NCBI GenBank assembly: GCA_020853975.1
Contig: JADYXW010000017.1
Location: 1 to 58,867, forward strand
Direction: 5' to 3'
Origin: Phycisphaerales bacterium
Lineage (GTDB): Bacteria > Planctomycetota > Phycisphaerae > Phycisphaerales > UBA1924
Length of the DNA: 58,867 bases
Shown: piece by piece, positions 8,674-16,268 of the stretch
Numbering within the stretch: the first letter of the stretch is position 1
Layout of the letters: the number at the start of each line of letters is the position of its first letter
Notes under the pieces: model-generated
The model's input: the letters and a program-made list of their open reading frames with translations, nothing else
What the model was told of the DNA's origin: nothing
Databases searched by the model: none
Made by a program: the position numbers and the translations under genes

Positions 8674-9033
8674 TCACGCCAAGGCCGGGGGAGGCAGGCT
8701 GGTCTGCCACGCAAACGGCCTGCGGATGGCAGCGACCTGCCACGACGTGGGCCCCACGATCGCCGTCGCCCGGGCATCCGAGTTACCCTGCGACCGGACC
8801 ACACGCACGGGCTTGTGCACCTGCCGGCGGAACGACTGGACGAGCTGCTGAACAGGGCGGATCGCAGCCAGCCTCAGGACCTCGGCCCCGTGGCCACCGG
8901 CCCGAAGGGCCGCGGCGTGGGTGAACGCCGCCGACGCCTGGACAGCCAGCGCCACCGCCAGGAGGAGTGATACCCCCCCGAGCACCGGGCGCAGGCCGAC
9001 CGCCGGTCTGGAGTTGGAGACAGGCAAACTCAC
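8674..9033 (-). CDS. Small membrane-anchored protein of unknown function
   Basis: A 119-residue frame begins at GTG (complement of 9031-9033) and has consistently G/C third codon positions, which supports coding. After about 16 residues there is one hydrophobic segment (VSLLLAVALAVQASAAF), read as a signal peptide or membrane anchor, followed by a basic, Gln/Val/Arg-rich soluble part (RPVQQLVQSFRRQVHK). I recognise no family. It lies upstream of secA on the same strand, 189 bases away, and is divergent from the TSCPD gene. The start is uncertain because no clear ribosome binding site is seen. The open frame extends further upstream, but the upstream part reads antisense into the neighbouring gene. 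Confidence 0.55.
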   Translation of the reverse strand: MSLPVSNSRPAVGLRPVLGGVSLLLAVALAVQASAAFTHAAALRAGGHGAEVLRLAAIRPVQQLVQSFRRQVHKPVRVVRSQGNSDARATAIVGPTSWQVAAIRRPFAWQTSLPPPALA

Positions 9034-9181
9034 CGGACAAGTATCGGCGAGCAACCCGCCCGAGGCAAACCCCACCCGAAGGCAGGCCGAAATCAAGCCC
9101 GGACGGGGCATTGGTCCGATAGATGGGCCGAGCAGGGTTGACCGGAGTCTGGCCGCTCCGCCGGGCGTACATTCGGACGCC

Positions 9182-9607
9182 ATGAAGAGCGACGCCCCAG
9201 ATCCGAACCCAGACCCCGACGGAGGCGCGCCCGACATGATTGCGACCCGCAAGTCCCTGCCCATCACCCGCGACTCGATCACCCACAAGTTCAGTGTCGG
9301 AAGCCACGAGGGCTACCTGACCATCGGGCTGTACCCGGACGGCCGCCCGGGGGAGATTTTCCTCAAGATGTCGAAGGAAGGGTCCACGATGTCCGGGATG
9401 TGCCAGGCGTTTTGCCGGGCCTTCAGCCTCTCCATCCAGCATGGCCTGAGCGTGAGGGACGCGGTCTCACGCTTCAAGGGCATGCGCTTTGAGCCCATGG
9501 GAATGACCACCAACGCCCAGATCCCCGAGGCCTCGTCCATCGTGGACTACATCGCGAGGTACCTCGAGTTGCATTTCGTCGTGGAAGCCCCGGCTCCACG
9601 CCACTGA
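9182..9607 (+). CDS. Stand-alone TSCPD domain, like the C-terminus of B12-dependent ribonucleotide reductase
   Basis: The 141-residue protein begins with about 20 acidic and Pro-rich residues. It then matches the conserved TSCPD region at the end of class II (NrdJ) reductases: HKFSVGSHEGYLTIGLYPDG, then GEIFLKMSKEGSTMSG, then RFEPMGMTTN and SIVDYIARYL. In class II enzymes this domain sits at the end of the catalytic chain. Here it is a complete separate gene, with no reductase core next to it. It may work in trans with an NrdJ encoded elsewhere or bind nucleotides or metal on its own. The Cys pair found at the very end of full-length NrdJ is not present, since the chain stops at APAPRH. The start at 9182 excludes an upstream extension with no homology. 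Confidence 0.8.
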   Translation: MKSDAPDPNPDPDGGAPDMIATRKSLPITRDSITHKFSVGSHEGYLTIGLYPDGRPGEIFLKMSKEGSTMSGMCQAFCRAFSLSIQHGLSVRDAVSRFKGMRFEPMGMTTNAQIPEASSIVDYIARYLELHFVVEAPAPRH

Positions 9608-9660
9608 AGAATTCTTTCAGATTACTGGACAGACGGCGTTCCTGTGGCACCTTGCCACTC

Positions 9661-10422
9661 ATGGAACACTCTCTCCCGCGCGGACTCTGCGCTCTCGTGC
9701 TTGCCGGTGCCGCCGGCGTCGCTCAGGCTCACGTCATTTACACCACTGGCTTCGAGGTCGGGCAGACCTCGCCCGGCCCGCTCCGTGGGCAGGACCTCTG
9801 GTCGGACACCCCGCTCAATCTTTTCGACGTCTCGAACTCGAACCCCGGTGAAGAGTCGCAGTCCGTCGTTTTCGCCCCCGGCACCCCCGGGGTTTCTCTG
9901 GCGCACCGCACGACCGACCAGATCGCCATGCACGGCTGGCCCGGCATGACCGACCTCATGTTCTCCGCCATGGTGCGCATCGACAATGCCCGCGATGGCA
10001 GCTCGTTTGATCTCAATATTCGCGCTGTCGACGAGATCCCCGGCGGGGCCCTGAACATCGGCATCCAGGATGGCCGTGCCTACGCCTCATCCTCACTGCA
10101 TGACGCGCCGTTCCTCCTCGGCCCTCAGCTCGAGGTCGGGCGCTGGACCGAGATCATGCTCGTTCTCAACATGCTCACCGGCGATTTCATGGGGATGGTC
10201 GACGGCATGGAGTTCGGCATGTTCCACGTCCCGCTCGAGATGCTCGAGCTCGATGCCTCCAGCGGCGTCACCATCTCCGCCGGCATCCAGATGGACGGCC
10301 CGGGGGCGGAGTCGATCCAGGTCGATTCCCTGCGGGTCATGCACATGATGCCCTCGCCCGGCGCCGGGGCTCTGCTCGGGCTGGGCCTTCTCCGCGTCGG
10401 TGCCTCACGTCGCCGGGCCTGA
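9661..10422 (+). CDS. Secreted protein with PEP-CTERM-like sorting tail
   Basis: The 253-residue protein has a classical signal peptide (MEHSLPRGLCALVLAGAAG, predicted cut after AQA). A beta-rich middle region starts at about TTGFEVGQTSPGPL and resembles the lectin/LamG-like sheets of many planctomycete surface proteins. The last 25 residues are a tripartite sorting signal: MPSPGAG, a short hydrophobic run GALLGLGLL, then a basic end ASRRRA. This matches the planctomycete variants of PEP-CTERM, which are processed by an exosortase and anchored to the outer surface. No exosortase gene is in the window. ATG at 9661 is preferred over TTG at 9652. It converges on the dockerin-tailed gene with 20 bases between the stops. 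Confidence 0.75.
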   Translation: MEHSLPRGLCALVLAGAAGVAQAHVIYTTGFEVGQTSPGPLRGQDLWSDTPLNLFDVSNSNPGEESQSVVFAPGTPGVSLAHRTTDQIAMHGWPGMTDLMFSAMVRIDNARDGSSFDLNIRAVDEIPGGALNIGIQDGRAYASSSLHDAPFLLGPQLEVGRWTEIMLVLNMLTGDFMGMVDGMEFGMFHVPLEMLELDASSGVTISAGIQMDGPGAESIQVDSLRVMHMMPSPGAGALLGLGLLRVGASRRRA

Positions 10423-10442
10423 ATCCGCGCGCAGAGCCACGT

Positions 10443-12659
10443 TCAGGGGCACAATCCGCCTGCGACGACGTTGATCAGGGCGCTCACATCGTCCTGGTCG
10501 GCGTTACCGTCGAGATTGAAGTCCGGATCGATGCCCGTCGGGTTCTCGCCGCCGCCGATCACGTTGATGAGATACGCGATGTCGTCCTGATCGACGTTGC
10601 CATCCTGATTGAGATCGGGATCGCAGGATGCCGGAGGCTGGGACAGGTTGCCGACGTACAGCAGCACGTTGTACGCCTCGTCGGTGCTGGCCGGGTCGCC
10701 CCCCGCAGCCGTCGGGTCGATGAACTGCCCGTCCTGGTTCACGTCGTAGACGATTCTTGCGGTGGCAACCAGGCCGCCCAGCGCCACAGGCGAGTCCGCA
10801 GGCAGGCTCTCCGACGGCACGTTGTTCCAGGCCTGCTGCGTGACCCCCGCCGACGCCATCGACGCCGAGGACACGGAATCCGCGTCGCAGAGCGATACCG
10901 ACTCGATCCGGTAGTTCCTCGCGGAGTTCGACGCTGAGACGACCTGACCGCTGCGGAGCACCAGATCGAGCGTGTAGCACATGGACGAGGCGTCGTAGAC
11001 CGCCCTGAACAGCCCCACGCCGTACTCCTGAACGATCTGCTGCCCCTGGGCCCTGTTGAAGAGCGCCGAAGCGATGAAGTACACGTTGCCCGCTGAATCA
11101 AAGGCCGGCACCGAAAGGGAGGGGCCGGACAGCCCCAGCGACGACTCGTTCACACCAGCCAGCCGGCCGATCGGCGCGTCCATCGCGTTCACCACGCCGT
11201 CGCCCTCGCCGGCGTCGCCGGTCCCGGGCGCGCCGTCCTGCCCATAGTCACCCGTGATCTGCTTGCCCGTCATGGCGTCGGCGTCAACCCACGCCGCGAG
11301 CGTCCACGAGACCGGCCCGTTCGGCTGCGTCGCGTCGAACCTCGCAACAGCGATGGCATTCTGGGGCGTCGCGGGATTCGGAACTGTGCCGCTGTAGAGC
11401 GTCGCCGCGGCGAGCGCACGCCCGGCGGCGTCCTTGGAAACCGCAACAGGCCCCACTCCTCCCCGGAACGTCATCTGGCTGTCGTACCCACGGATGCTCC
11501 CGCTGGCAAAGGGCCACGCAAAGGCGTCGCACTGGTCGCTGATCGCGGCGGGAGTCGTGATGGTCCGGGCCCCGGTCACGGCGCCCGACGCACCGAGTCC
11601 GAACACGCTGATCGAGTCCGTGCGGCCGCTGCCCCCGATCGCCCGCGTCAGCACCCCACCGCTGGCCACCGAGCCCGAAAATAGCACCTTCGCGCTGACC
11701 GCGGCGCTACCCCGGTGGTCGATCGCCCCCGGCCGGTGCGCCCCGGTCGAGGTAAGCACGCCCGCCGACGTCTCGACGCGCAGTTGTCCCACGAAATCCG
11801 CCCCGACAAGCACGCTTCTGCCCGCGAGCGTCGCCGGGATCGCCGAGGGGACGGCGGTCGTCACCCCGCTCTGCACGAGCAGCCAGTCGTTGGCCGCGGG
11901 CTGGGTCCCGCCCGAGTTGTCGATGACGTCGACGCTGGTGCCGCGCGCGGGGAGCCGAACCCGGAAGTAGTTGTCGCCCTGAAGTGGCGTTGTGCCGGTC
12001 GCCGCGACGCCGTAGCCGTCCGCTCGGATGCACACGTTGCCCTCGGCGTCGATAGACCCGAGCCCGAGCTGCGAGCGATCAGGTTGGGTCAGCCCCGAGG
12101 AGTTGGACGCGGCGTTCACGCGATAGACGAACAGTCGTCCCGGCTCGCCCGGGTCAAACGCCACCTGAGCCGCTGACACGTGGTTGGTCACGACATTGGA
12201 AGTGCCCGCAACCACCTCGTCCACGTCGAGCATCGCGACCCCGAAAACCGAAGCCTGCCCCGTCGGGCTCAGCGTCGCGTTGAGGCTTGCATCGTTCTCG
12301 AAGGTGTTGATCCCGCCCCCGGCCTGCGCCCACCGGGTGTACGAGCCGGTGGGATAGGCAACGCCCGTCGCCAGCGCCTGGCTGAGCGTCCCCGAGATAT
12401 TGAGAGCATTGAACCGGGAGGTGTTCGCCCGCCCGGCCTTCATGAGGGGGGCAACGCCGAAGGGCGTGCCTCGCGAGGTCGCGATGGGGGCGAGGTCGAC
12501 GACATAGGCGGACCGCACGCCGGTGGAGGACCAGGCGCTGGGCACATCGCCCGGCAGCCCATTCCCCCCGTTCGCGTTTCGGGAGACACTGTCCTGTGCC
12601 ATGGCGGGCGCCGCACCCGCTGCCGCCACCAGAGCCAAGACCACCATCCGCGTGTCCAT
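10443..12659 (-). CDS. Large secreted protein with C-terminal GC-type dockerin-like calcium loops
   Basis: The 738-residue protein starts at ATG 12659 with a signal peptide (MDTRMVVLALVAAAGAAP, cut near AMA-Q). A long beta-rich region of about 640 residues has no domain I can name; it is rich in Ala, Gly, Ser and Thr. The last 65 residues carry two EF-hand-like repeats: CDPDLNQDGNVDQDD then LINVI, and DPDFNLDGNADQDD then LINVV, closed by a C-terminal Cys-Pro. This is the arrangement called GC-type dockerin in Phycisphaerales, thought to anchor or assemble surface proteins; the partner is not known to me. An AGAG..GG Shine-Dalgarno sits just before the ATG, and a possible promoter lies about 50 bases further upstream. 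Confidence 0.8.
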   Translation of the reverse strand: MDTRMVVLALVAAAGAAPAMAQDSVSRNANGGNGLPGDVPSAWSSTGVRSAYVVDLAPIATSRGTPFGVAPLMKAGRANTSRFNALNISGTLSQALATGVAYPTGSYTRWAQAGGGINTFENDASLNATLSPTGQASVFGVAMLDVDEVVAGTSNVVTNHVSAAQVAFDPGEPGRLFVYRVNAASNSSGLTQPDRSQLGLGSIDAEGNVCIRADGYGVAATGTTPLQGDNYFRVRLPARGTSVDVIDNSGGTQPAANDWLLVQSGVTTAVPSAIPATLAGRSVLVGADFVGQLRVETSAGVLTSTGAHRPGAIDHRGSAAVSAKVLFSGSVASGGVLTRAIGGSGRTDSISVFGLGASGAVTGARTITTPAAISDQCDAFAWPFASGSIRGYDSQMTFRGGVGPVAVSKDAAGRALAAATLYSGTVPNPATPQNAIAVARFDATQPNGPVSWTLAAWVDADAMTGKQITGDYGQDGAPGTGDAGEGDGVVNAMDAPIGRLAGVNESSLGLSGPSLSVPAFDSAGNVYFIASALFNRAQGQQIVQEYGVGLFRAVYDASSMCYTLDLVLRSGQVVSASNSARNYRIESVSLCDADSVSSASMASAGVTQQAWNNVPSESLPADSPVALGGLVATARIVYDVNQDGQFIDPTAAGGDPASTDEAYNVLLYVGNLSQPPASCDPDLNQDGNVDQDDIAYLINVIGGGENPTGIDPDFNLDGNADQDDVSALINVVAGGLCP

Positions 12660-12711
12660 GCACCTCTCCAGACCACCCCCTCCCCGCCCGTTTGGGCGGC
12701 TCGGAAGCGTC

Positions 12712-12740
12712 ATGGTATCGGCCGCGTGCGGCTTCTACAA
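12712..12740 (-). promoter_or_regulatory. Candidate sigma70-type promoter of the dockerin-tailed gene
   Basis: On the minus strand TTGTAG (12740-12735) and TACCAT (12717-12712) are separated by exactly 17 bases. The start codon lies 52 bases beyond the -10. The leader would include a 6-bp hairpin (CCGCCC/GGGCGG, 12684-12699). The match to consensus is partial and no experiment supports it. Confidence 0.4.
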
Positions 12741-12786
12741 GGGTCGTTTTTGCGATCCTGGCCCTCTCACCCGCCGCAGCCGCGGA

Positions 12787-13665
12787 TCACGCGAGTTCTC
12801 GGGGCAGCGCCCGGCAGATCTGCCCCGCGAGGGTGGCGTTGGACTTGGCGAGGGCGATGTTTGCACCGAGCGTTCGTCCGTGCGAAAAATGGTGCAGAGC
12901 GGCGAGCACCTTGGGCGTGACGTCCCGCCCGCCCTCGTGGGCCGCGGCTTGGGCCTGGGCGAGCCAGCGGTCCCAGTCCGCCCGCTCGATCTCATCTGCC
13001 TCCGGGATCGGGTTGGCCACGACGATGCCCCGCCCGGTGCGGCTGAGTTCTCTGTCTACGAGCCCCGCCAGCACCCTCACGTCGTCGATGCGGGCGTCCA
13101 CCCGCGCGCCAGACTGCCTGAGGTAAAACGCCGGGAACCTGTCGGTGCGGAACCCGATCACCGGCACACCCAGCGACTCCAGCAGCTCGCGCGTTCCCTC
13201 CACGTCCAGCAGCGACTTCACGCCGCTGGTCACCACCGCCACCGGGAAGCGAGCTAGCGCCGCGAGGTCCGCGGATACGTCCGGGCGTTCGGCGAGACCA
13301 AAGTGCAGACCCCCCAGCCCGCCCGTCGCAAAGACGCGCACCCCCGCCGCCGCCGCGAGCTCCATAGTGGCGCTGACGGTCGTCGCGGCGTGCCTCTCCA
13401 GATGCATCAGCACTCCAAGGTTTGATGTATTCGCCTTCTCGACTCCATCGGCCTCGAGCAGGGTCCGAAGCTCTTCGCCTGTCATCCCGACGATCGGCCT
13501 GCCCCCCACCACTCCAACGAGCGCGGGCTCCACGCCCTCTTCCCGCACACAAGCCCCGAGCGCCTCGGCGAGGGCCGCCCCCTCGCCCCGAGGTACGCCG
13601 TGGACGACCAGCGTCGTTTCCAGCGCCACGTGCCCGGGCCCCGCGCGATTGACGAGCGTCTTCAC
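12787..13665 (-). CDS. psuG: Pseudouridine-5'-phosphate glycosidase
   Basis: PsuG reversibly splits pseudouridine 5'-phosphate into uracil and ribose 5-phosphate. The GTG start at 13665 gives 292 residues, close to the roughly 300 of known PsuG; a longer open frame upstream covers the preceding TPR gene in another frame and is not protein-like. Typical segments are present: ALETTLVVHG near the N-terminus, the GVVGGRPIVGMT region, ATGGLGGLHFG, and the catalytic-lysine segment TSGVKSLLDVEGT, followed by VPVIGFRTDRFPAFY and the closing SHGRTLGANIAL. The gene follows the TPR gene's stop by 8 bases. The usual partner pseudouridine kinase (psuK) is not in the window. Confidence 0.95.
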   Translation of the reverse strand: MKTLVNRAGPGHVALETTLVVHGVPRGEGAALAEALGACVREEGVEPALVGVVGGRPIVGMTGEELRTLLEADGVEKANTSNLGVLMHLERHAATTVSATMELAAAAGVRVFATGGLGGLHFGLAERPDVSADLAALARFPVAVVTSGVKSLLDVEGTRELLESLGVPVIGFRTDRFPAFYLRQSGARVDARIDDVRVLAGLVDRELSRTGRGIVVANPIPEADEIERADWDRWLAQAQAAAHEGGRDVTPKVLAALHHFSHGRTLGANIALAKSNATLAGQICRALPRELA

Positions 13666-13673
13666 GCGAGAGT

Positions 13674-14629
13674 CTAGGGATGGCGAGCTCGCCCGCAACG
13701 CGGGCCTTCGCGAGCCAGGTCGCACTCGGCGGCGATCACGCCAAAGCTGTGCCACGAAGGGCTGGCAACCAGCGCCGCCAGCATCTCGCGGGCCCGGGCC
13801 TCTTCCCCGCTCAGCATCCAATACGCCGCGACCCCGTACTCCACCGAGTGATCCCGCGAGCCGCCCTCGGTCGCCCGAGAGAGCACCGTGCGCGGGCTCA
13901 TGCGCCCCCCGTACATCAGGCAAAGGTCGTGATAACCGCTGTTCTCCAGGACGTGCATGCCCTCGTGGACTCTGGAGACCAGGGCCCTCGCGTCGACGTC
14001 CCTCCCAAGCCTCCGCAGCGCGAGGTACCTCCAATGCGTGGTCGAAACGACCATGTCATCGTTCACGGACTCGAGGCCGTCACGCACGGCAAACGCGCGA
14101 TCGGCCTGCTCGTACTCGCCCCGGAGGTAGAGCGCAAGACCCAGGTGGTAGTAGATGTTCGAGCGATCCGACGAACGCGCCACGCCCGACGGGTTGGGCG
14201 CACCATCGGGCTCGACCACGTCCGCGTGGCCCTCGGCCAATCTGGCCGCGAGCGACAGGTCCGCCACCGCCCGGTCCAGGTCGCGGCAGGAGATGTACCT
14301 GTGCCCGCGGTGCCTCAGCAAGCGATAGCTTTCTGGCTGCCTCCGGAGCCCATCGCTGAAGACGCCGATCGCCTCGCGGAACCTGCCGAGGTACCCCAGG
14401 CGCCTCCCCAGCCAGATCCACGATGCCTCATCGTCCGGACTCTGAGCGAGCGCGGTCCGGGCTTCCTCAAGCACACGCAGCTTTTCCGGGGTTTCAACCC
14501 CTGGCAGACTCTCGCGGCGGAGGGCTCGCCCAGCATCGAGTGTGCCTCCGGCCCGCGCCGGCGGGCGCACGCCGACAGAAGGACCAGGATGGACACCAGG
14601 GCAATCCACCGGAGAAGCTCGTGTCGCAT
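13674..14629 (-). CDS. TPR lipoprotein with apparent frameshift near its N-terminus
   Basis: From ATG 14629 one frame gives a clear lipoprotein signal: MRHELLRWIALVSILVLLSA-C with lipobox LSAC. The tetratricopeptide part (from about VETPEKLRVLEEARTAL at 14495, with repeats such as YYHLGLALYLRGEYEQADRAF) is in a different frame that has no good start of its own. The switch must occur between about 14566 and 14495. Joined across one base change, the two parts make a lipid-anchored TPR protein of about 317 residues. The frame change could be a sequencing or assembly error, a real mutation, or evidence that the TPR part uses an internal non-ATG start. Its role is unknown; TPRs bind partner proteins. 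It lies between pyk and psuG, with gaps of 41 and 8 bases. Confidence 0.6.
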
Positions 14630-14670
14630 GCGCGCAGCGTACCGCGCGGGTCGCACGCCTGCGCACCGGG

Positions 14671-16260
14671 TCACGCGATGTGCGGGCCGAAGCCCGAGGG
14701 CTCGCCAACTCTGTGGATCGTGATCGCGTTCGTCGCTTTCGCCTTGCCCAGGGGCCGCCCCGCGAGCAGGATAATCGGGTCTCCGGGAAGCGCCAGGCCC
14801 CGCGCGAGCAGGAATGCGTCGACCGCCATGATCCACTCGCCGAGCATCGTGCTGGGTGGTGGCTCGGCGCACACCGGGGTCACGCCCCGGCACATCGCCA
14901 TCCGCCGGCACGACGCCGGATCGCTCGAATACGCGACGATGGGCACGTCGAACCGGTTCTGGCTGAGGTACCGCGCCGTGCCGCCGTTCTGCGACCAGCA
15001 GACGACGACGCGTGCGTCCAGATCGTGAGCCATTCCCCAGGCGGCCCGGGCGAGCGCCGCCGTGCCCCGGTGGGCCGAAGCGAGCCTCGTGGGGGTTGTG
15101 GGCCCGGCCCGGTTCGCCCGCTGCCAGCGCTCTGCCTCCGCGAGGATGCGGGCCATCGTGTCCACGACCAGGGGCGGATGCTTGCCGGTCGCGGTCTCCG
15201 CCGAGAGCATGACCGCGTCCGCGCCGTCGAACACCGCGTTCGCAACGTCCGTCGCCTCCGCCCTCGTGGGCGAGGCGTTCTCGATCATCGTTTCCAGCAT
15301 CTGCGTCGCAACAATGACGGGCTTGCCGAACTCCGCGCACGCCGCCACGATCCGCTTCTGCACCACCGGCACCTGCGCGATATCCATCTCCACGCCCAGG
15401 TCGCCCCGCGCGACCATCACCGCGTCGGACGCCTCGACGATCCGCGCGAGGTCGGCGACCGCCTGGGGCATCTCGATCTTTGACACCACGCTGATCCACG
15501 CCCCGCCCTCGCGCCAGGCGCGGTCCAGGCGCTCCTTCAGCAGTCGCACGTCCTCGGCGCAGCGCACGAACGAGAGCGCCAGATAGTCCAGCCCCTTTGC
15601 CAGCGCCCACTCCACGCACTCCCAGTCACGATCCGTGATCGCGGAGGTCGACAGCGCCGACTGGGGCAGGTTGATGCCCTTGTTGCTCGTGATGAGCCCT
15701 CCCACGGTCACGCGGCAGCGGAGCTCGCCCGCTCGCGCGTCCCGCTCCACAGCCAGCATCCGGATTGCGCCGTCGTTGATCAGCACCTTGTGACCGACCG
15801 CCACCTCGTCGATCAGCGGCTGATAGGTCACGGGCAGCACCGCCTCGGGCCCGCCCACGCCGCCCCTCACACTCGCGCGATCGATGTCCTTCTTGAAGAC
15901 CACGTCCTGGCCCGCCTCGACGCGGATCGATCCGCCACCGCCCCCGGGCCGTGTTTCCCCCACACCCTCGGGCACGACGCCGACGCGGATCTTGGGCCCC
16001 TGGAGATCGCCCAGGCAGGCGATGCACGCGCCCATGGACTCCGCCACCCCGCGAACCGCCGCGAGCCTGCGTTCGTGCGACGCCAAGTCGCCGTGGCTGA
16101 AGTTGAAGCGAAAGACGCACACGCCGGACTGGATCAGCCGGCGGATCGTCTCGGGCGGGTCACTCGCCGGCCCGATCGTGGCGACGATGCTCGCGAGGAT
16201 CGAAGGGGTCGCGCCGTCGCGTGACTGCTGCGGGACGGACTTTCCGGAAGGGGTGGCCAT
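14671..16260 (-). CDS. pyk: Pyruvate kinase
   Basis: Pyruvate kinase converts phosphoenolpyruvate and ADP to pyruvate and ATP, the last step of glycolysis. The 529-residue protein starts at ATG 16260 (MATPSGKSV). It carries TIGPASDPPETI, the FRFNFSHG strand, GDLQGPKIRVG, the KIEMPQAV signature with the catalytic Lys, VARGDLGVEMD, QMLETMIENASPTRAEATDV and DGADAVMLSAETATGKHP. The chain is somewhat longer than the common 470-480 residues, from a 30-residue leader and a loop rich in Gly near residue 110. The gene follows the solute-binding protein stop by only 8 bases, an unusual operon partner. Effector regulation cannot be read from sequence. Confidence 0.97.
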   Translation of the reverse strand: MATPSGKSVPQQSRDGATPSILASIVATIGPASDPPETIRRLIQSGVCVFRFNFSHGDLASHERRLAAVRGVAESMGACIACLGDLQGPKIRVGVVPEGVGETRPGGGGGSIRVEAGQDVVFKKDIDRASVRGGVGGPEAVLPVTYQPLIDEVAVGHKVLINDGAIRMLAVERDARAGELRCRVTVGGLITSNKGINLPQSALSTSAITDRDWECVEWALAKGLDYLALSFVRCAEDVRLLKERLDRAWREGGAWISVVSKIEMPQAVADLARIVEASDAVMVARGDLGVEMDIAQVPVVQKRIVAACAEFGKPVIVATQMLETMIENASPTRAEATDVANAVFDGADAVMLSAETATGKHPPLVVDTMARILAEAERWQRANRAGPTTPTRLASAHRGTAALARAAWGMAHDLDARVVVCWSQNGGTARYLSQNRFDVPIVAYSSDPASCRRMAMCRGVTPVCAEPPPSTMLGEWIMAVDAFLLARGLALPGDPIILLAGRPLGKAKATNAITIHRVGEPSGFGPHIA

Positions 16261-16268
16261 CAGCCAGA

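Noticed and set aside
12787..14034. A 415-residue N-terminally extended PsuG
   Set aside because: The first 123 residues are Arg/Gly-rich, lie over the TPR gene in another frame and have no match to the family; GTG 13665 gives the normal PsuG length.
14476..14500. A GGGGTTGAAACCCC hairpin close to the TPR frame change as a programmed-frameshift signal
   Set aside because: It has a two-base loop, there is no slippery heptamer, and it lies on the TPR side, so a mutation or sequence error is simpler.
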